Of a DNA stretch of 64,000 nucleotides, positions 24,587 through 35,400 are shown piece after piece. The notes beneath the pieces are model-generated. The model was not told where the DNA came from and did not search any database. It saw nothing but the letters and a program-made list of their open reading frames with translations. Every line of letters starts with the position of its first letter. The stretch's first letter is position 1. A program made the position numbers and the translations under genes. Source of the DNA: Ophioceras dolichostomum. Taxonomy: Eukaryota > Ascomycota > Sordariomycetes > Magnaporthales > Ophioceraceae. Location of the stretch: contig PYST01000050.1 of assembly GCA_003049485.1 (NCBI GenBank), positions 99,957-163,956 on the forward strand. The letters are read 5' to 3'.

Positions 24587-26924
24587 ACGCAATCAGCGAG
24601 CAAGCGGCAAGATATATGCCTGAATCCTGCGTGGTCGGTCGGTCAACCTACCTACCTAGGTACCTAAGGTACCTTGGGTTGGGTCGAGAGCGCGATGAAC
24701 AAACAGCCCTTGCGCTCACTCCTTGCTCCTGACTCGCCTCCTTCGGATCGCCTCTTGCCCAGGACGCTGCCACGATAAACACACTCGTTGTTTTCATTGC
24801 GTCCAGAGTTGGGATTTCCTTTGACGAACACTTCTTTTTTCTTTTCTCTTTGCCCCCTTGAACTCACGCTTTGCTCCGACTTGTAGTTCTCTTTTCGCTC
24901 GTTTCTGTCTTCTCGCCGCTCGTTTCGCGCGAGCGCATACATGCGCTGTCCGTCATCATCGGCTTGCTTTTCTATCTCTCCTTTGGATTGCACCTTTCTT
25001 TTTCGACTTTCTTTGGACTGGGACTTTTGTGGACGTTGTGCGATAGCCGGTTGCTGGCTTGTGGGGGAACTCCGTACGAGTCTGATGATGAGAAGTGTGT
25101 GAGTGCGTGTGTGTGCTGATGATGGATCGATGGGAGTACACGGCGCTGTTCTGGTGGTCTCTTTCTTGTTTCTTTCTTCTTTCTCTTGTATTATGAGTTA
25201 GATATTTCCTTTGGCCCGTTAGTCCACAAACGGCCGGCCGCAAGAGCGCTTTTCTGTTCCAGTCGGATTCCCTCGGCCATCAACGAGTGGAGGGGATGGG
25301 TTGGGTGCGATGGCACCACCACTCGCTCTTCTGGCCTACAATAAAAGGAAACACAATTTGACATGCTTTGTTCCATTCGCCCTATTCACCCTGCTACCGG
25401 GAATGGTACAGCTGTCACGAGAGACATCGTCGTCATGGTGGTTACTCGCATTCCAACAGCTAGCTGCCCACACCCCAGGCGAGCGGAGGACTGAAGACGA
25501 GGCCCGTAACACCCGCACGTACATTTAGCGTAGTTTTTGTGAAGGTTTTAGGGGGCAGCGAGCAAGGGATAGTTTGGGAACGCAAGTTGGGAGAGCTCCT
25601 GAATGGGAACAGGCGTCGGTTGAGCTGGCCGTGCTGTGTATGAAGCAGGAGAAGCCCGCGGTAACGTCGAGCGTTTCGTCTACTCATCACCGTGGCCGTG
25701 GTCCTATCTTAGATCGTAATGAGACGGTTTGCTTTTGGCAGTTGGAGCAGCTCTTTTGTTGTTGTTTTTTGCTGGTTGGGGTACGGAAGTGGAATTGTGT
25801 ACCATTTCCGGAAGAAGTTGCATAGCTAGACGGCGCGTCCAGGTTATCAAGGGGTCTCTCTATATGTGATCGAGGCATGATAGAAAGGCCGGTGACAGCC
25901 ACCTTGGACCCGATCACGAACGCCTCCGGATCGAGATAACCTCGTCATTGTCGTCAAAATAAAGTTGGAGCTGTGTTGCGTTTGATCGTACCTAGCCTGT
26001 TGCGGCCCAGGGAGGTACGTTGGAGGGGGGAAATCACCCACTTCTTGAGCTAGCAGACCACAGCCACTGTCGTCCTCCACGCCGATGCTTCCAGGGTTCC
26101 CACCCGTCAAGCACATCACCTAGAGTGAGGATGTAACATGGATCAAAGGGAACTAGTTCCGTGGGCGAAAACGTACGGGGAGGTATCTAGTTTAGGTGTC
26201 GAGGTGTGCTGGTGGTTGGCTAGGTACCCATCTCACCGGAGACATCCCACCGGAGGCGGATGTAGTAGAGATCGGCACCGTCGGACGGACTTGCCTTCCT
26301 GGGGTAGAGAAAAGAAGAGGATGTGGTTTGGCGAGCGAGATTCGGTTCAGGGGAGGAATCGCAGCCCTTGTTTGTGTGGTCATCATCATCATCACCTATA
26401 ATCACTCCATGCTAGTGCCTGTAATGTGTTGTGTTGCAAATTCCGGGCATGGACCCGGCAATGGATGTTGAGAGCATAGTTAGGCACTCATGTAACTCTA
26501 AAGTACTGGACTATTGGGGCGATTTTGGGTTCGTGCTCCCCCCGTGTGATGCGCCTCTCTTAGCAGGGGTAAAGGAGCCTTCGGGTTTCAGTCACGTCTT
26601 TGATGACCATGGCGTTGATCTTGCGACAGGCACATCACTTCATCAGCGGTCAGGTAGATTCGGATGTCACGGAACGAGACGGCGATAATGAGCGGCCAGG
26701 TGCTGTAGAGGAACATATGAGATTATCCGGTTACGAAAGTGCTGCCCATCTGCTACTTATGGAGTTGGTGCGTGGCTCTCCATGCGGAGACGGCATCAGC
26801 AGGCCTCCACGCATGCGGTTCCCCTTTGTATACTGTGTTCATCCCGGCCTTTCGTGCTCAAAAGACATATCATGCCGCTGGAGTAGCTGCCACACTCATG
26901 CCGTCTTGTGTAACGGCGTGTGTC
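24587..26924. other. Intergenic between convergent laccase and metalloprotease genes
   Basis: About 2.3 kb, no gene recognised. Contains one cluster of the dispersed AGGTACC motif (24647-24677) and a (CAT)n run near 26381-26396. The open frames have non-coding composition. Confidence 0.55.
24647..24677. repeat. Cluster of the dispersed ACCTA/AGGTACCT motif
   Basis: Three ACCT units lead into CCTAGGTACCTAAGGTACC, directly 3' of the laccase stop. Related to copies at 12202, 15226, 15565 and 61957. Confidence 0.7.
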
Positions 26925-28592
26925 TCAGGCCTTGTCATGCTTGGATGGCAGGACGGCGATGTAGGCCGCCGAGGCGTTGCCGAGGACGCTCGTGTACCAG
27001 CTGTCGAAGTTCCACTTGAAGCCGGTGGCCGTCACGATGGAGGTGGCCAGGCGCAGGCGGAGATCGAAGCGCTCGCGCGGGTCGTCCACGGTCGCCGGGT
27101 CCAGCTGGGCCGGGTTCGGGAAGTTGAACGCGCCGATGGCCGTGAACAGCTGGGGCGGCTTGGCGAACGGCGATTTTCCGGGGGCGCCGCTGTCGTCAGC
27201 GAACGATTCCTCACCGTTGTTGTCCAGGCCCGGGACGTTGTCGGTGCTGAACACGCCGGCGCAGATGTTGGGTTTGTTGGCGGGGAAGGCAGCCCACGAG
27301 ACGGTCGCGGTCTGCAGATCGGCGCCGGGGGCCGCGAGGGCGACCTTGAAGCCGTACTGGTTGGCCTCGGAGGCGGCGACGTTGATGACCCACCGCCCGG
27401 CGCGGCCGAGCTCGAACCCAGAGAGCCAGGCGACGACCTTGGGAGGGGTGGCGTCGTCGAAACTCATGGGGAAATTGACCCCCTTGGTTCCGGCTGAGGT
27501 AAAGTCCAGGGAGCCGAGCTGGATGTCGGTCTCGGTGGCGGCGACCTCGAGCCAGGAAGCCGCAGCCGAGCGAACCAACGAGGGGGGCGTCTTGGACACG
27601 ATGCCGACCGTGAAGTGGTCGCGCTCGATGCCGTCGGCTGTCGCGCGCACAGAGAGATCCTGAGTGGCCTGCAGGTCCAGCCAGGTCAGTCCAAGAGCCA
27701 GGCGCGGCGGCTCCGGGTAGACCGGAGTGAAGTCCACCATGGTGGTGTCGGAGCCGAAGCCGGGTGGGTCGGCCGGCCGCAGCTGGAGAGTGCTGAAGTG
27801 GCCGACATCGCTAGGGTCGGCCGGGTAGACAGTGCCGATGAAGTCGCGGTCACGCTGGGACAGGCGAATGTTGCGGTTGGTCGGCACGCCTGAGCCCGGC
27901 TCGAACCAGGTGGCCTTGAAGCCGTAGCACATGATGGAGGTGGGGTCGAAGTCCGTGGCTGTCACCTGCTCCGGATCAAGGCGGTTGAGGATGTTGTGGT
28001 CGACCATCTCCTTGGTCCAGCGGTTGGGCGGCTTCGCCATGTCCGCATAGACGACGGCCTTCCGCCACTTGAACTTGGCCTTGGGCGACTGATGCTCATG
28101 CTCGCAGCCGATGGCATGACCCAGCTCGTGCAGCGCCGTACGGGCGATCTCGTCATCGGACGCGTCGAGTACATCCAGATTCAGGGTCTTCTCAGTCTGC
28201 GGGATCGTCAGGTTGTCGGTGCCGAGGTAGGAGTAGTGGCCATCGCCGGGCTCGAAGTCGATGCGGATATCGGTGTCTCCGGTGTAGCCCTCGGGCACGA
28301 ACTCGAAGAAGATGTTGGCGTACTTCTCCCACGTCGCGGCGTGTTTCTTGACCTTGTCGTGGAGGGTCTTGTTGCCGCGGAGGAACTTGACTTTGAGGCT
28401 GCGTCCATTGGCCCAGAACTTGGTGATGTTGATCGTGAGAGACGAGGGTACCGGGCCGGCCTTGTTCTCGCCGAAGATGCCCAGAGAGTGGATGGCATTG
28501 GCGGGGTTCTCCGCGAGGGCGTCGCGAATGGCGGTGTCAACCTTGTCCTCGGGAGGGAATCGCTCCACGCAGACGAAGTCCGACGCCGCCAT
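26925..28592 (-). CDS. Astacin-type zinc metallopeptidase without signal peptide
   Basis: Single-exon 555-residue protein. The active-site helix HELGHAIGCEHEH (residues 155-167) supplies zinc ligands His155, His159 and His165, catalytic Glu156 and the astacin-type Glu166. A Met-turn follows at 219-223 (SIMCY). This HExxHxxGxxHE plus Met-turn pattern defines metzincins, here closest to M12A. Residues about 270-555 are a beta-rich C-terminal part of unknown fold. The N-terminus (MAASDFVCVERFPPEDK) is not a signal peptide, which is unusual because most astacins are secreted zymogens; no propeptide with an inhibitory Cys or Asp is obvious. It may be cytosolic, leave by an unconventional route, or act on release from damaged cells. 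Catalytic residues are intact, so it should be active. Substrate unknown. Confidence 0.85.
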   Translation of the reverse strand: MAASDFVCVERFPPEDKVDTAIRDALAENPANAIHSLGIFGENKAGPVPSSLTINITKFWANGRSLKVKFLRGNKTLHDKVKKHAATWEKYANIFFEFVPEGYTGDTDIRIDFEPGDGHYSYLGTDNLTIPQTEKTLNLDVLDASDDEIARTALHELGHAIGCEHEHQSPKAKFKWRKAVVYADMAKPPNRWTKEMVDHNILNRLDPEQVTATDFDPTSIMCYGFKATWFEPGSGVPTNRNIRLSQRDRDFIGTVYPADPSDVGHFSTLQLRPADPPGFGSDTTMVDFTPVYPEPPRLALGLTWLDLQATQDLSVRATADGIERDHFTVGIVSKTPPSLVRSAAASWLEVAATETDIQLGSLDFTSAGTKGVNFPMSFDDATPPKVVAWLSGFELGRAGRWVINVAASEANQYGFKVALAAPGADLQTATVSWAAFPANKPNICAGVFSTDNVPGLDNNGEESFADDSGAPGKSPFAKPPQLFTAIGAFNFPNPAQLDPATVDDPRERFDLRLRLATSIVTATGFKWNFDSWYTSVLGNASAAYIAVLPSKHDKA

Positions 28593-30517
28593 GGTGGCTA
28601 GATTGACAGATATTTGGCACTGATGGCACTCGATCTTGTATTTTCTGGTAGGTTCAAAGCAGTCCTACAGGGACTGAGAAGAGGTGAGATAGGAGAATTT
28701 TGGCATTTATTAGAAGAGCTGCTTGTCAAGTTATAGCTTTAGAAAACTCGAAGGATCTAGGGCGGAGAGAAGGGGGATATTTATGCCTCCACTGACTTCA
28801 AGCCGTCTTCTCCCCCCCGCCTCTCACTGCTCACTCTTCTCTCCTCTCCCGCAAGCCCAGCCATCATGGCTCCTGTTACACCCCAGAGCGCTTGCTAGTT
28901 CTCACCGCCTCAAACTATGATTAGAGATTCAGGAGCGGGGTCCTCTATCCCTCCCTCTCCTACGAAGACTGTTATTGCCAAGGCCATCACAAAGCCTCAA
29001 AGGTTCAGTCCAGCTCGCCATCTGCAAGAGTTGCTTCCCAAATTAGGTGCTATCTTCGAACGAGCTACTACGTCCGTAGCAATATCGGCCGGCCGGCCTC
29101 GCCAGACGCACGGCAAGCGAGCCACCGGCGCAGACTCCTACGAAAATGGCCCTATGATGTTCGATATTTCCTCAAGCCAAGACCGTGCCGAGAGAGGGGT
29201 TGTGCTGTCTTGCACTCGATAGTCAGTGATGGAGAAACTCCTCCAGCTCGAGCGCCCAGCCAATCACCAGGTGACAACGTTTTTCTCGTCGTCCTGATTA
29301 GCTATTTCCCAGGCCTTTGGACCCCCCTGGACCGCCGCTTGCGTGATATGGGCACCACGAGGCCCTCCGTGTGTACGAGCCCTCACTCCGGAGACTTTTG
29401 GTGAGACCTTCAGCCCTACGGTTTCGGCCACCTTGGCGCATGCCGCCGCCTGACGCCTTACGGTCCCTTCCATCTTGGCACTGAGTCCCTTTCAGTGAGG
29501 TTCAGCCAGCCTCCCGGAAAACCCCCTCCGTATTAGGGACCAATGGTGCATCAGCTTCATGCTGTAAGCCGAATGCCAAGAATGAATAAGCAACTTGTTC
29601 TCAGCTTGTCTTTGTATCCCTCCACCTCTCTTCTATATGCGCGACACAGATCCCCAGTGAGAGAGGCATACGGACCGAGGGACAGGAAGAAACTTCATGG
29701 CGCCTCGGATATTGGAAATATCCCATCACGACATCCTTATTTAGGACGCCAAGGCCTGAGAGTCGCTTTTCTTGCGGCTCACGAGCGATATTTCGCTGCC
29801 CACGTGGTGATCCAAAAGCAATGGAATATTGAGAAGCCAAGCACCTGCCTCTGCACAGAGTTGGCAGGTGCAGTGGAGTACAAGTATTGCCCTCAGCTGC
29901 GGCTGAGGGTAAGAACGAAGAACAACCGGGGCTAGCACCACTTGGCAAAACAGCGTAGGTTTCTGGGCGCTGCACAGAGGGCCCAAGAGAGGAAATAGCC
30001 TATCTTGGCAGGACATGTGAGTGAGGGGTTGTTGGGCTGAGCAAAGGACGAGAGCCCCGCTGCGGATAAGAGAAACGAAAGCTCGATCATCGTGTGGACC
30101 ATAGTGCCGGATCAGAGCAAGCAACACCAGGACGTGAAGCGAGTGACTCGGGCAACTGTATATGGCAGAATATAGTAACAGTGACTATGAAGAGAAAAAG
30201 AGCCGATGATATGCGAGCCGAGGGATCAGAGGGACAATTTTGATCACCTTGTGACCTGCCTAGTAGAGATCTCTTCATTCTCCCAAGCCAGAGTGGCGAT
30301 ACGACCCTTTTATTGGACGGAGCGAGGTGGATTGAAACTTACAATACGCGGATGCGTAACCCATGGGCCCAGTCCGTCTCGCTCCAGATTCTATCTCGTC
30401 GCAAGCCGCCTGCCGGTAAGGCCATCGATGATCTATCGTATGTATGCACCGATTATTTCGGGAATCCATTCGCCTGATGTCTCTGCTCCTCGAAACTGTA
30501 AACAACCACACTCAGCC
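28593..30517. other. Intergenic, no gene seen
   Basis: About 1.9 kb between two minus-strand genes; the left part should hold the metalloprotease promoter. GC-only palindromes (GGCCGGCCGGCC near 29087) and small hairpins occur, but nothing was identifiable as RNA or a mobile element. Confidence 0.5.
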
Positions 30518-32500
30518 CTACTTTGCAAGTGGCAGAGCGTCAACAATACTCTCAGATGATCTCAGCTTCTGGCTAATGATCTCAAGCCTCCTCATGAGTA
30601 GTCCTATCCCGGACGGGTCTGGGACGCCCGCATGGAGCACCACCCTGACGCAATCGTGTCCGCATGGCAGTTCCATCGGCAAGGCAAACTCGGCGCCGTA
30701 GTCACACGCGGTGTTCCTCAACGCCGCCTTGCCTATCAGCCAGTCAGGCGGCGCGCCCTGGTCCCTGCTCGACGCCCATGTGTCCTGCAGCCAGGAAAGC
30801 GACGGCTCAGGAAGATCCCACGTGAGGGCCAGCTTGGCGCTGAACGCCTTGTCGATGGTTTCTTCTAAGAGGATCACCAGGCTGGGCTTGTTGACGCCGC
30901 TGGGTCGCTTGCGTTCCTGGTTGTTGTGATGGAGGATGACGGGCCGTCGTGACTCGTCGTTGAAAGAAGAGCAGGAGCCCGTAGCTGCTACTACTTCCGT
31001 GATGGCGAAGTGGAGCACGGCTCTGAGCTTGACCCGCCGGACAGTCAGATCTTGGCCACCGGTGGCCGCCGCACCACTGCCTTCGTCGTTCTGGACGCGA
31101 CGCTCATAGTCGAAGAGGCCAGGATACAGCGGCTGTGGAGGGTACGCCGCCGTGGGGACGCAGTCTGACAGCCGGTTGTCCACGACACACCAAGGGTGGA
31201 CGACGGGCGAGTATGCCATGGCGCGGTAGCGTCTCGGGCTGATCTGGTCGAACGAGACTAGCTCGGACGTCCTCAGGCGGGGGTTTAACCCGGCGGCGTT
31301 GCCCTTGATTTCCACCCGTAAGGGACTCCCGGACAGGCGGACATAGCCCGGCGGCACACGGTTTGGGGCGATGCTGTCGAGGCTCTTTGAGGGAATCAGG
31401 GGGACGGCGAGGAAAGCATTTTTCCAGAAGCGGCGGTCGTGGCAGTTGAGGACCCCGTAGACCAGGTCTCGGTAGTGCTCGTCCTCGAGGAGCGGGAGTC
31501 TTATCTGCAGTCCGCGTTGCGTCATGGTGGACGAATTCTCCACGAAGTTGCTGGGGTTGTAGTGGGAGGCGTGGTGGAGGGACTGCACGGTGCCGCAGCC
31601 GCTGAACAGGGCCTGAGACGTCGTGATGATGGCGGGGACCTCCTTGACGATTTGCTCGAGGTTCAGGCCGTAACCGTACGCAAGCAAGGAGTGGTCCTCG
31701 CCACGCTTGAGGATCTTCTGCTGCAATCTGCGGAACGCCACGCGGCCCTCGCCATACAACATAGGCATGTGGATCCCGAAGATTCCCAACAGGCAGTAGG
31801 CGCCGTCCTCGATCCGCGTGGTGCTCCTGGTTGCCGCCCAGGAGAGACGCTCGGCTACGCCCACGGAGGCCAGCGTGGCCTGAACAAAGTCGACGTGACG
31901 CTCGCCGGCGGTACCGGACAAGTCCGGCTGGCGCCGGGAGATGTGGACGAACTCGTCCCGGATGCCTGTGGCGGCCGCGATGGCCTCTGCGATTTTGGTC
32001 CAGGATCTGAGGCCGATCGTGCCCCATTCGCGATCGAAAAAGACGACCTGACGGGGCGCGATCAGCTCCTGAAGCGTCCAACCCCGGGTGACCCAGCGGT
32101 TGTTGAACAGGCCGGGCCGCGTCGGCCGGTTGGGGCCTGGCCAGGTCTTACGGCCGGGTGGCGGTTCGACGTCGGCGAGGTAGGCGTAGCAAACGGCGGC
32201 CTCGGCGTACCATACGAACATCGAGTTGATGGCCTCCTGCAGTTCGGCACTGCTCGTCTTGTCGATGCAGCACGTATCCACCCAGATGTGCTTGTACTTG
32301 GACTTGGCCGCTATCGCACTAGCCCGCCTGATCTTCTCCCAGCCAGAGTTGTTCAGTCGTGCGGCGTCGCCGGAGAGAACATCTTGCAGAGTCACCTCCT
32401 CTGATGGGGAGCCCCATGTATGGGAGAGGATTGCGTACTGCACCGAGTGGCAGTCAGGGAAGCTCTCTAACTGGAGAGTGGCCGTGTTCACAAAACGCAT
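30518..32500 (-). CDS. HET-domain (heterokaryon incompatibility-like) protein
   Basis: A 660-residue single-exon protein starting MRFVNTATLQLESFP; a Met six codons upstream (32518) is an alternative start. The HET domain covers about residues 20-165 with its three landmarks: YAILSHTW (22-29), WVDTCCIDK (73-81) and RGWTLQELIAPR (139-150). The later part carries the LLGIFGIHMPMLYGEG stretch common after HET domains, then roughly 370 residues without a recognisable domain; no NACHT, WD40 or ankyrin repeats are present. HET proteins act in the cytoplasm in self/non-self recognition and can trigger cell death after hyphal fusion with an incompatible strain. Most genomic copies have no assigned allele system, so only the class can be stated. 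Confidence 0.9.
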   Translation of the reverse strand: MRFVNTATLQLESFPDCHSVQYAILSHTWGSPSEEVTLQDVLSGDAARLNNSGWEKIRRASAIAAKSKYKHIWVDTCCIDKTSSAELQEAINSMFVWYAEAAVCYAYLADVEPPPGRKTWPGPNRPTRPGLFNNRWVTRGWTLQELIAPRQVVFFDREWGTIGLRSWTKIAEAIAAATGIRDEFVHISRRQPDLSGTAGERHVDFVQATLASVGVAERLSWAATRSTTRIEDGAYCLLGIFGIHMPMLYGEGRVAFRRLQQKILKRGEDHSLLAYGYGLNLEQIVKEVPAIITTSQALFSGCGTVQSLHHASHYNPSNFVENSSTMTQRGLQIRLPLLEDEHYRDLVYGVLNCHDRRFWKNAFLAVPLIPSKSLDSIAPNRVPPGYVRLSGSPLRVEIKGNAAGLNPRLRTSELVSFDQISPRRYRAMAYSPVVHPWCVVDNRLSDCVPTAAYPPQPLYPGLFDYERRVQNDEGSGAAATGGQDLTVRRVKLRAVLHFAITEVVAATGSCSSFNDESRRPVILHHNNQERKRPSGVNKPSLVILLEETIDKAFSAKLALTWDLPEPSLSWLQDTWASSRDQGAPPDWLIGKAALRNTACDYGAEFALPMELPCGHDCVRVVLHAGVPDPSGIGLLMRRLEIISQKLRSSESIVDALPLAK

Positions 32501-33290
32501 TTCCCTGTGTAAGAGCAAGGGCTTTATTCGTGGTCTGTGAGGTAACTCAGGTATGAAAGGCCAAAGAGGGGATAAACGCTCTCACTCCCTTGCGTCGTGT
32601 GCGCGGTTGAATTTCGAATTATGCTGAGATGCTCGTTAGATAAGTCTTGATGAGAGATCGTGAGGGGAAAGTTGAGAAGCCAACCCCGCACCCCATTAGG
32701 CATCAATTTTGACAGCGGGCACGTCAGCCTGCCTGAGATGCACGGCAGGAACACGTGTACCAGGCTCAGCTGCGAAGTACGCTGCAGAAGCTAACATCAC
32801 CCAAGAGACTGCTGTGAACGTCGAGCGCCTTCCAGAGATGGATGAGCTACAGAGATGTGCACTGGACTAGCAGGTAGGGTACACTGAGGAATACAACCGC
32901 AAGGCTCCCCTTCGACTCAGAGTCAGCTGAGACGATTCTCAAGTTGAAAAACGAAACCTGAGATCTCAGGTTCCAAACTTCGAAGCGAATACCAAGAATA
33001 CCTATATACGGAATCATGCCTCCACCACCGTTGGTTCGAGCATTGCTCTGTGGCCGACAAAAACATAACAGTACTCTGAAAGTCCCCAAGCAGCATTAAA
33101 AGGCACCCAAAGTCAAAGCAAGAACTGGAAGATTGACACCCACTCATTCACAAGCGGGAGATGGAGATATAACGGCGAGAAAGATATCCCAGTTGGTGAG
33201 AGGAGAACTATTATACTGGACGAGTTGGTCTGTCCGCGCTATCTGTCAGACCACTTAGACATCCACCTGGCGGCAGGTGCTTAGGTCATT
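32501..33290. other. Intergenic, no gene seen
   Basis: Upstream region of the HET gene and 3' flank of the MDR reductase gene, both minus strand. More A/T than its surroundings; no feature recognised. Confidence 0.55.
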
Positions 33291-34486
33291 TTAAACCTCA
33301 ACAACAACCTTCTCCCCACTAACGCCCGCCCTCAGCGTCTCCAACGCCTTCTGCAACCCCCCAACCCCTCCCTCGACAACCTTGTACTTGGTCGGCACGA
33401 ACTTCCCCTCAGCCAACCACCCCGTCAGCCTCCCGCCCATCAACCACTCCGAAAGGTCCCTCCTAGCGCCCCACACCGCGTCGCCCCTGATGTTCTTGGC
33501 CTGCACGCCGTCCGGAACGGCGATGTCGGCCGGCCAGGGCAGCGTGTGCGCCACGGTCTTTAACTCGGAAGAAGAAGAAGAAGACTTGGTGAGCACGTCG
33601 AGCACGAGAGGGAGAGTGTTCGCGTCGGAGACGGCGTCCAGCGCGATTGCGAACGCGTGCCCGTTGGCAGACGCGGCAGCCAGCAGTTCCGAGACGGCCG
33701 TAGGCTCGTGGTAATCCACAACGAAAGACGCGCCGATTTTTGTCAGGGTCTCGTGGTGCTTGGCGCTCGCGGTCGCGTACACGGTCAGCCCCGCCAGGCG
33801 CGCGAGCTGCACGGCCATGAAGCCGACGTTGGAGGCGGCGCCCCAGATGAGGATGGGCGTCGTCGTCGTGCCTGCGTTCGTAGAAGGGTTGGACGGAGGG
33901 AGCGGGACGGAGAGCGTGTCGAATAGGCCGATCAGCGCGGTGCCTACGCCGGTGGGGATGGTGGCGCCCTCGAGGAAGGAGAGAGAAGGGGACAGCTGGG
34001 TGGTCGAGGCCGCGGACACGACTGTGTAGGTTTGGAAGGCGGCGTGGTCGGGGAGCGCGGTGGAGAAGGCGTCGCCGGAGCCGATGACGCGGTCGCCGGG
34101 GGCGAACGAGGTTACGGAGGGGTGGACTGCTTCGATTACGCCGGCGACGTCTAGATGGGGCGATGGAATGGAGAGAAAGGTTAGATACGTGTGCTGATGT
34201 GTGATTTGCTCAGGACGGAGGGAAGGGGCGTTTGATGATGCGTCGAGGGAGAGGAATCTGTTTGTCACTACGTCGGTAGACACGTACCTGCGCCGAGAAT
34301 GGTCGGGTACGACCGAATCATCAGGTTGAAAGCCTGGCGCTTCCAGTCGATGGGGTTGAGCGCGATGACGTGGTTGCGAATGACGACCTCGCCCTCGCTG
34401 GGGACGGGGATGGGACGCTCCTCCACGACGAGGGGGCTCGCGGGGGCCTTGAGGGACGCGGCCAAGTTCGGTGTTTTGGGAGCCAT
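33291..34486 (-). CDS. MDR-family NAD(P)H oxidoreductase (zinc-free quinone/enoyl-reductase type)
   Basis: Exons 34486-34288 and 34150-33291, in phase, giving 352 residues. The N-terminal GroES-like part contains ALNPIDWKRQAF and continues across the intron into DVAGVIEAVHPSV. The Rossmann part has the nucleotide-binding loop WGAASNVGFMAVQLARLAG and ends with the family-typical KYKVVEGGVGGLQKALE. The Cys/His zinc ligands of true alcohol dehydrogenases are absent, so it falls with fungal ToxD/CipB-like reductases and trans-acting enoyl reductases. It is probably cytosolic and uses NADPH to reduce a C=C or quinone. No polyketide synthase is nearby, so a secondary-metabolite role is unsupported. 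It is followed upstream on the same strand by a transcription factor gene. Confidence 0.88.
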
Positions 34487-35400
34487 GGTGACGGATAGGG
34501 AGTATCAGATTCTGTTTGATGAGATGTTTGGTAGGGCTGTTCGCAGTGGACGAGATGAGCTCTGGAGCTTGGTATTTGGGAGATGTGAACTCCCGAGGTC
34601 GTGTTTTGCGGCGGGAGGAAGGAGCACTTTTAATATTGACAAACACCAAGCAGAGCAAGTGCTGTCTTGCCGCGACACGGCATCAATGAATTAGGTATTC
34701 ATAATGTTTTGGCAGGTAAGGCGTGATCGGCCCGCTATCTAGGCGGTTGCACGCTGTGACTTGCCCGCCGCACAGTGATGAATGGCCGAAATGGCCGACA
34801 CACGAGCCCGCCGGTATGCTGTTATCATGCTGCTGACAATACAACATGTCGGCAAGTTTTATGTCCGACCTCCCCGTTGCCGGCCGCCGACCTTCGACGA
34901 GTTTCGCTCGCCAGTAACGGATTACCCACCAGGTAGGGACGGGGAGGGGCTACTTTGTTTCTCCGTTCCATGGCTACCTGAAAAGCAGTGACACCCGAAA
35001 TCTTTAATCTACATGTGCATTTCTAAGGATGAGACGAGTTGGTGGTGCGGCTGAGAAGGGGGAGGAATGCAAGACACACGAAGTGCGTTTGTCAGCACTG
35101 ACACCATCAACCCATCATCCCGTGGTCGGCCGGCCAAATTGGCCGGCGCTGTCCCACCCCAGCCCGCATCCCGCCCGTACTTTAGCGTTGGTGTGCCCCA
35201 CGCCTGCCGCACGGCGAACTTTGCCCGCGGCCGCGAAGCACTAGGAATCCCACCAGACCCGACCGGTGCAAATTTTGCCGAGTCATTCCACATGTCTCTC
35301 CTCGCGTGCCATCGCATCGCCACATTCGGTGTGCCGCACGCACCTCGGAGACCCGTGCATGCGTGCCTCTCTCCAGTCTTTGCTCTTTTCGCTCTGTCGC
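34487..35400. other. Intergenic: upstream region of the MDR reductase gene
   Basis: About 0.9 kb between two minus-strand genes. A 19-base palindrome at 35129-35147 is the only ordered element seen. Confidence 0.55.
35129..35147. promoter_or_regulatory. 19-base near-perfect palindrome, possible regulator site
   Basis: GCCGGCCAA-A-TTGGCCGGC: two 9-base arms around one base. It includes ATTGG, a CCAAT core on the minus strand. It lies about 640 bases upstream of the MDR reductase start. The symmetry fits a dimeric DNA-binding protein; function is inferred only. Confidence 0.3.

Noticed and set aside
26739..27663. Plus-strand frames opposite the metalloprotease
   Set aside because: Mirror frames caused by strong third-position GC bias; the zinc-site protein is on the minus strand.
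31104..32404. Frames of 320-325 residues overlapping the HET gene on both strands
   Set aside because: Shadow frames; the HET motifs are all in the minus-strand frame 30518-32500.
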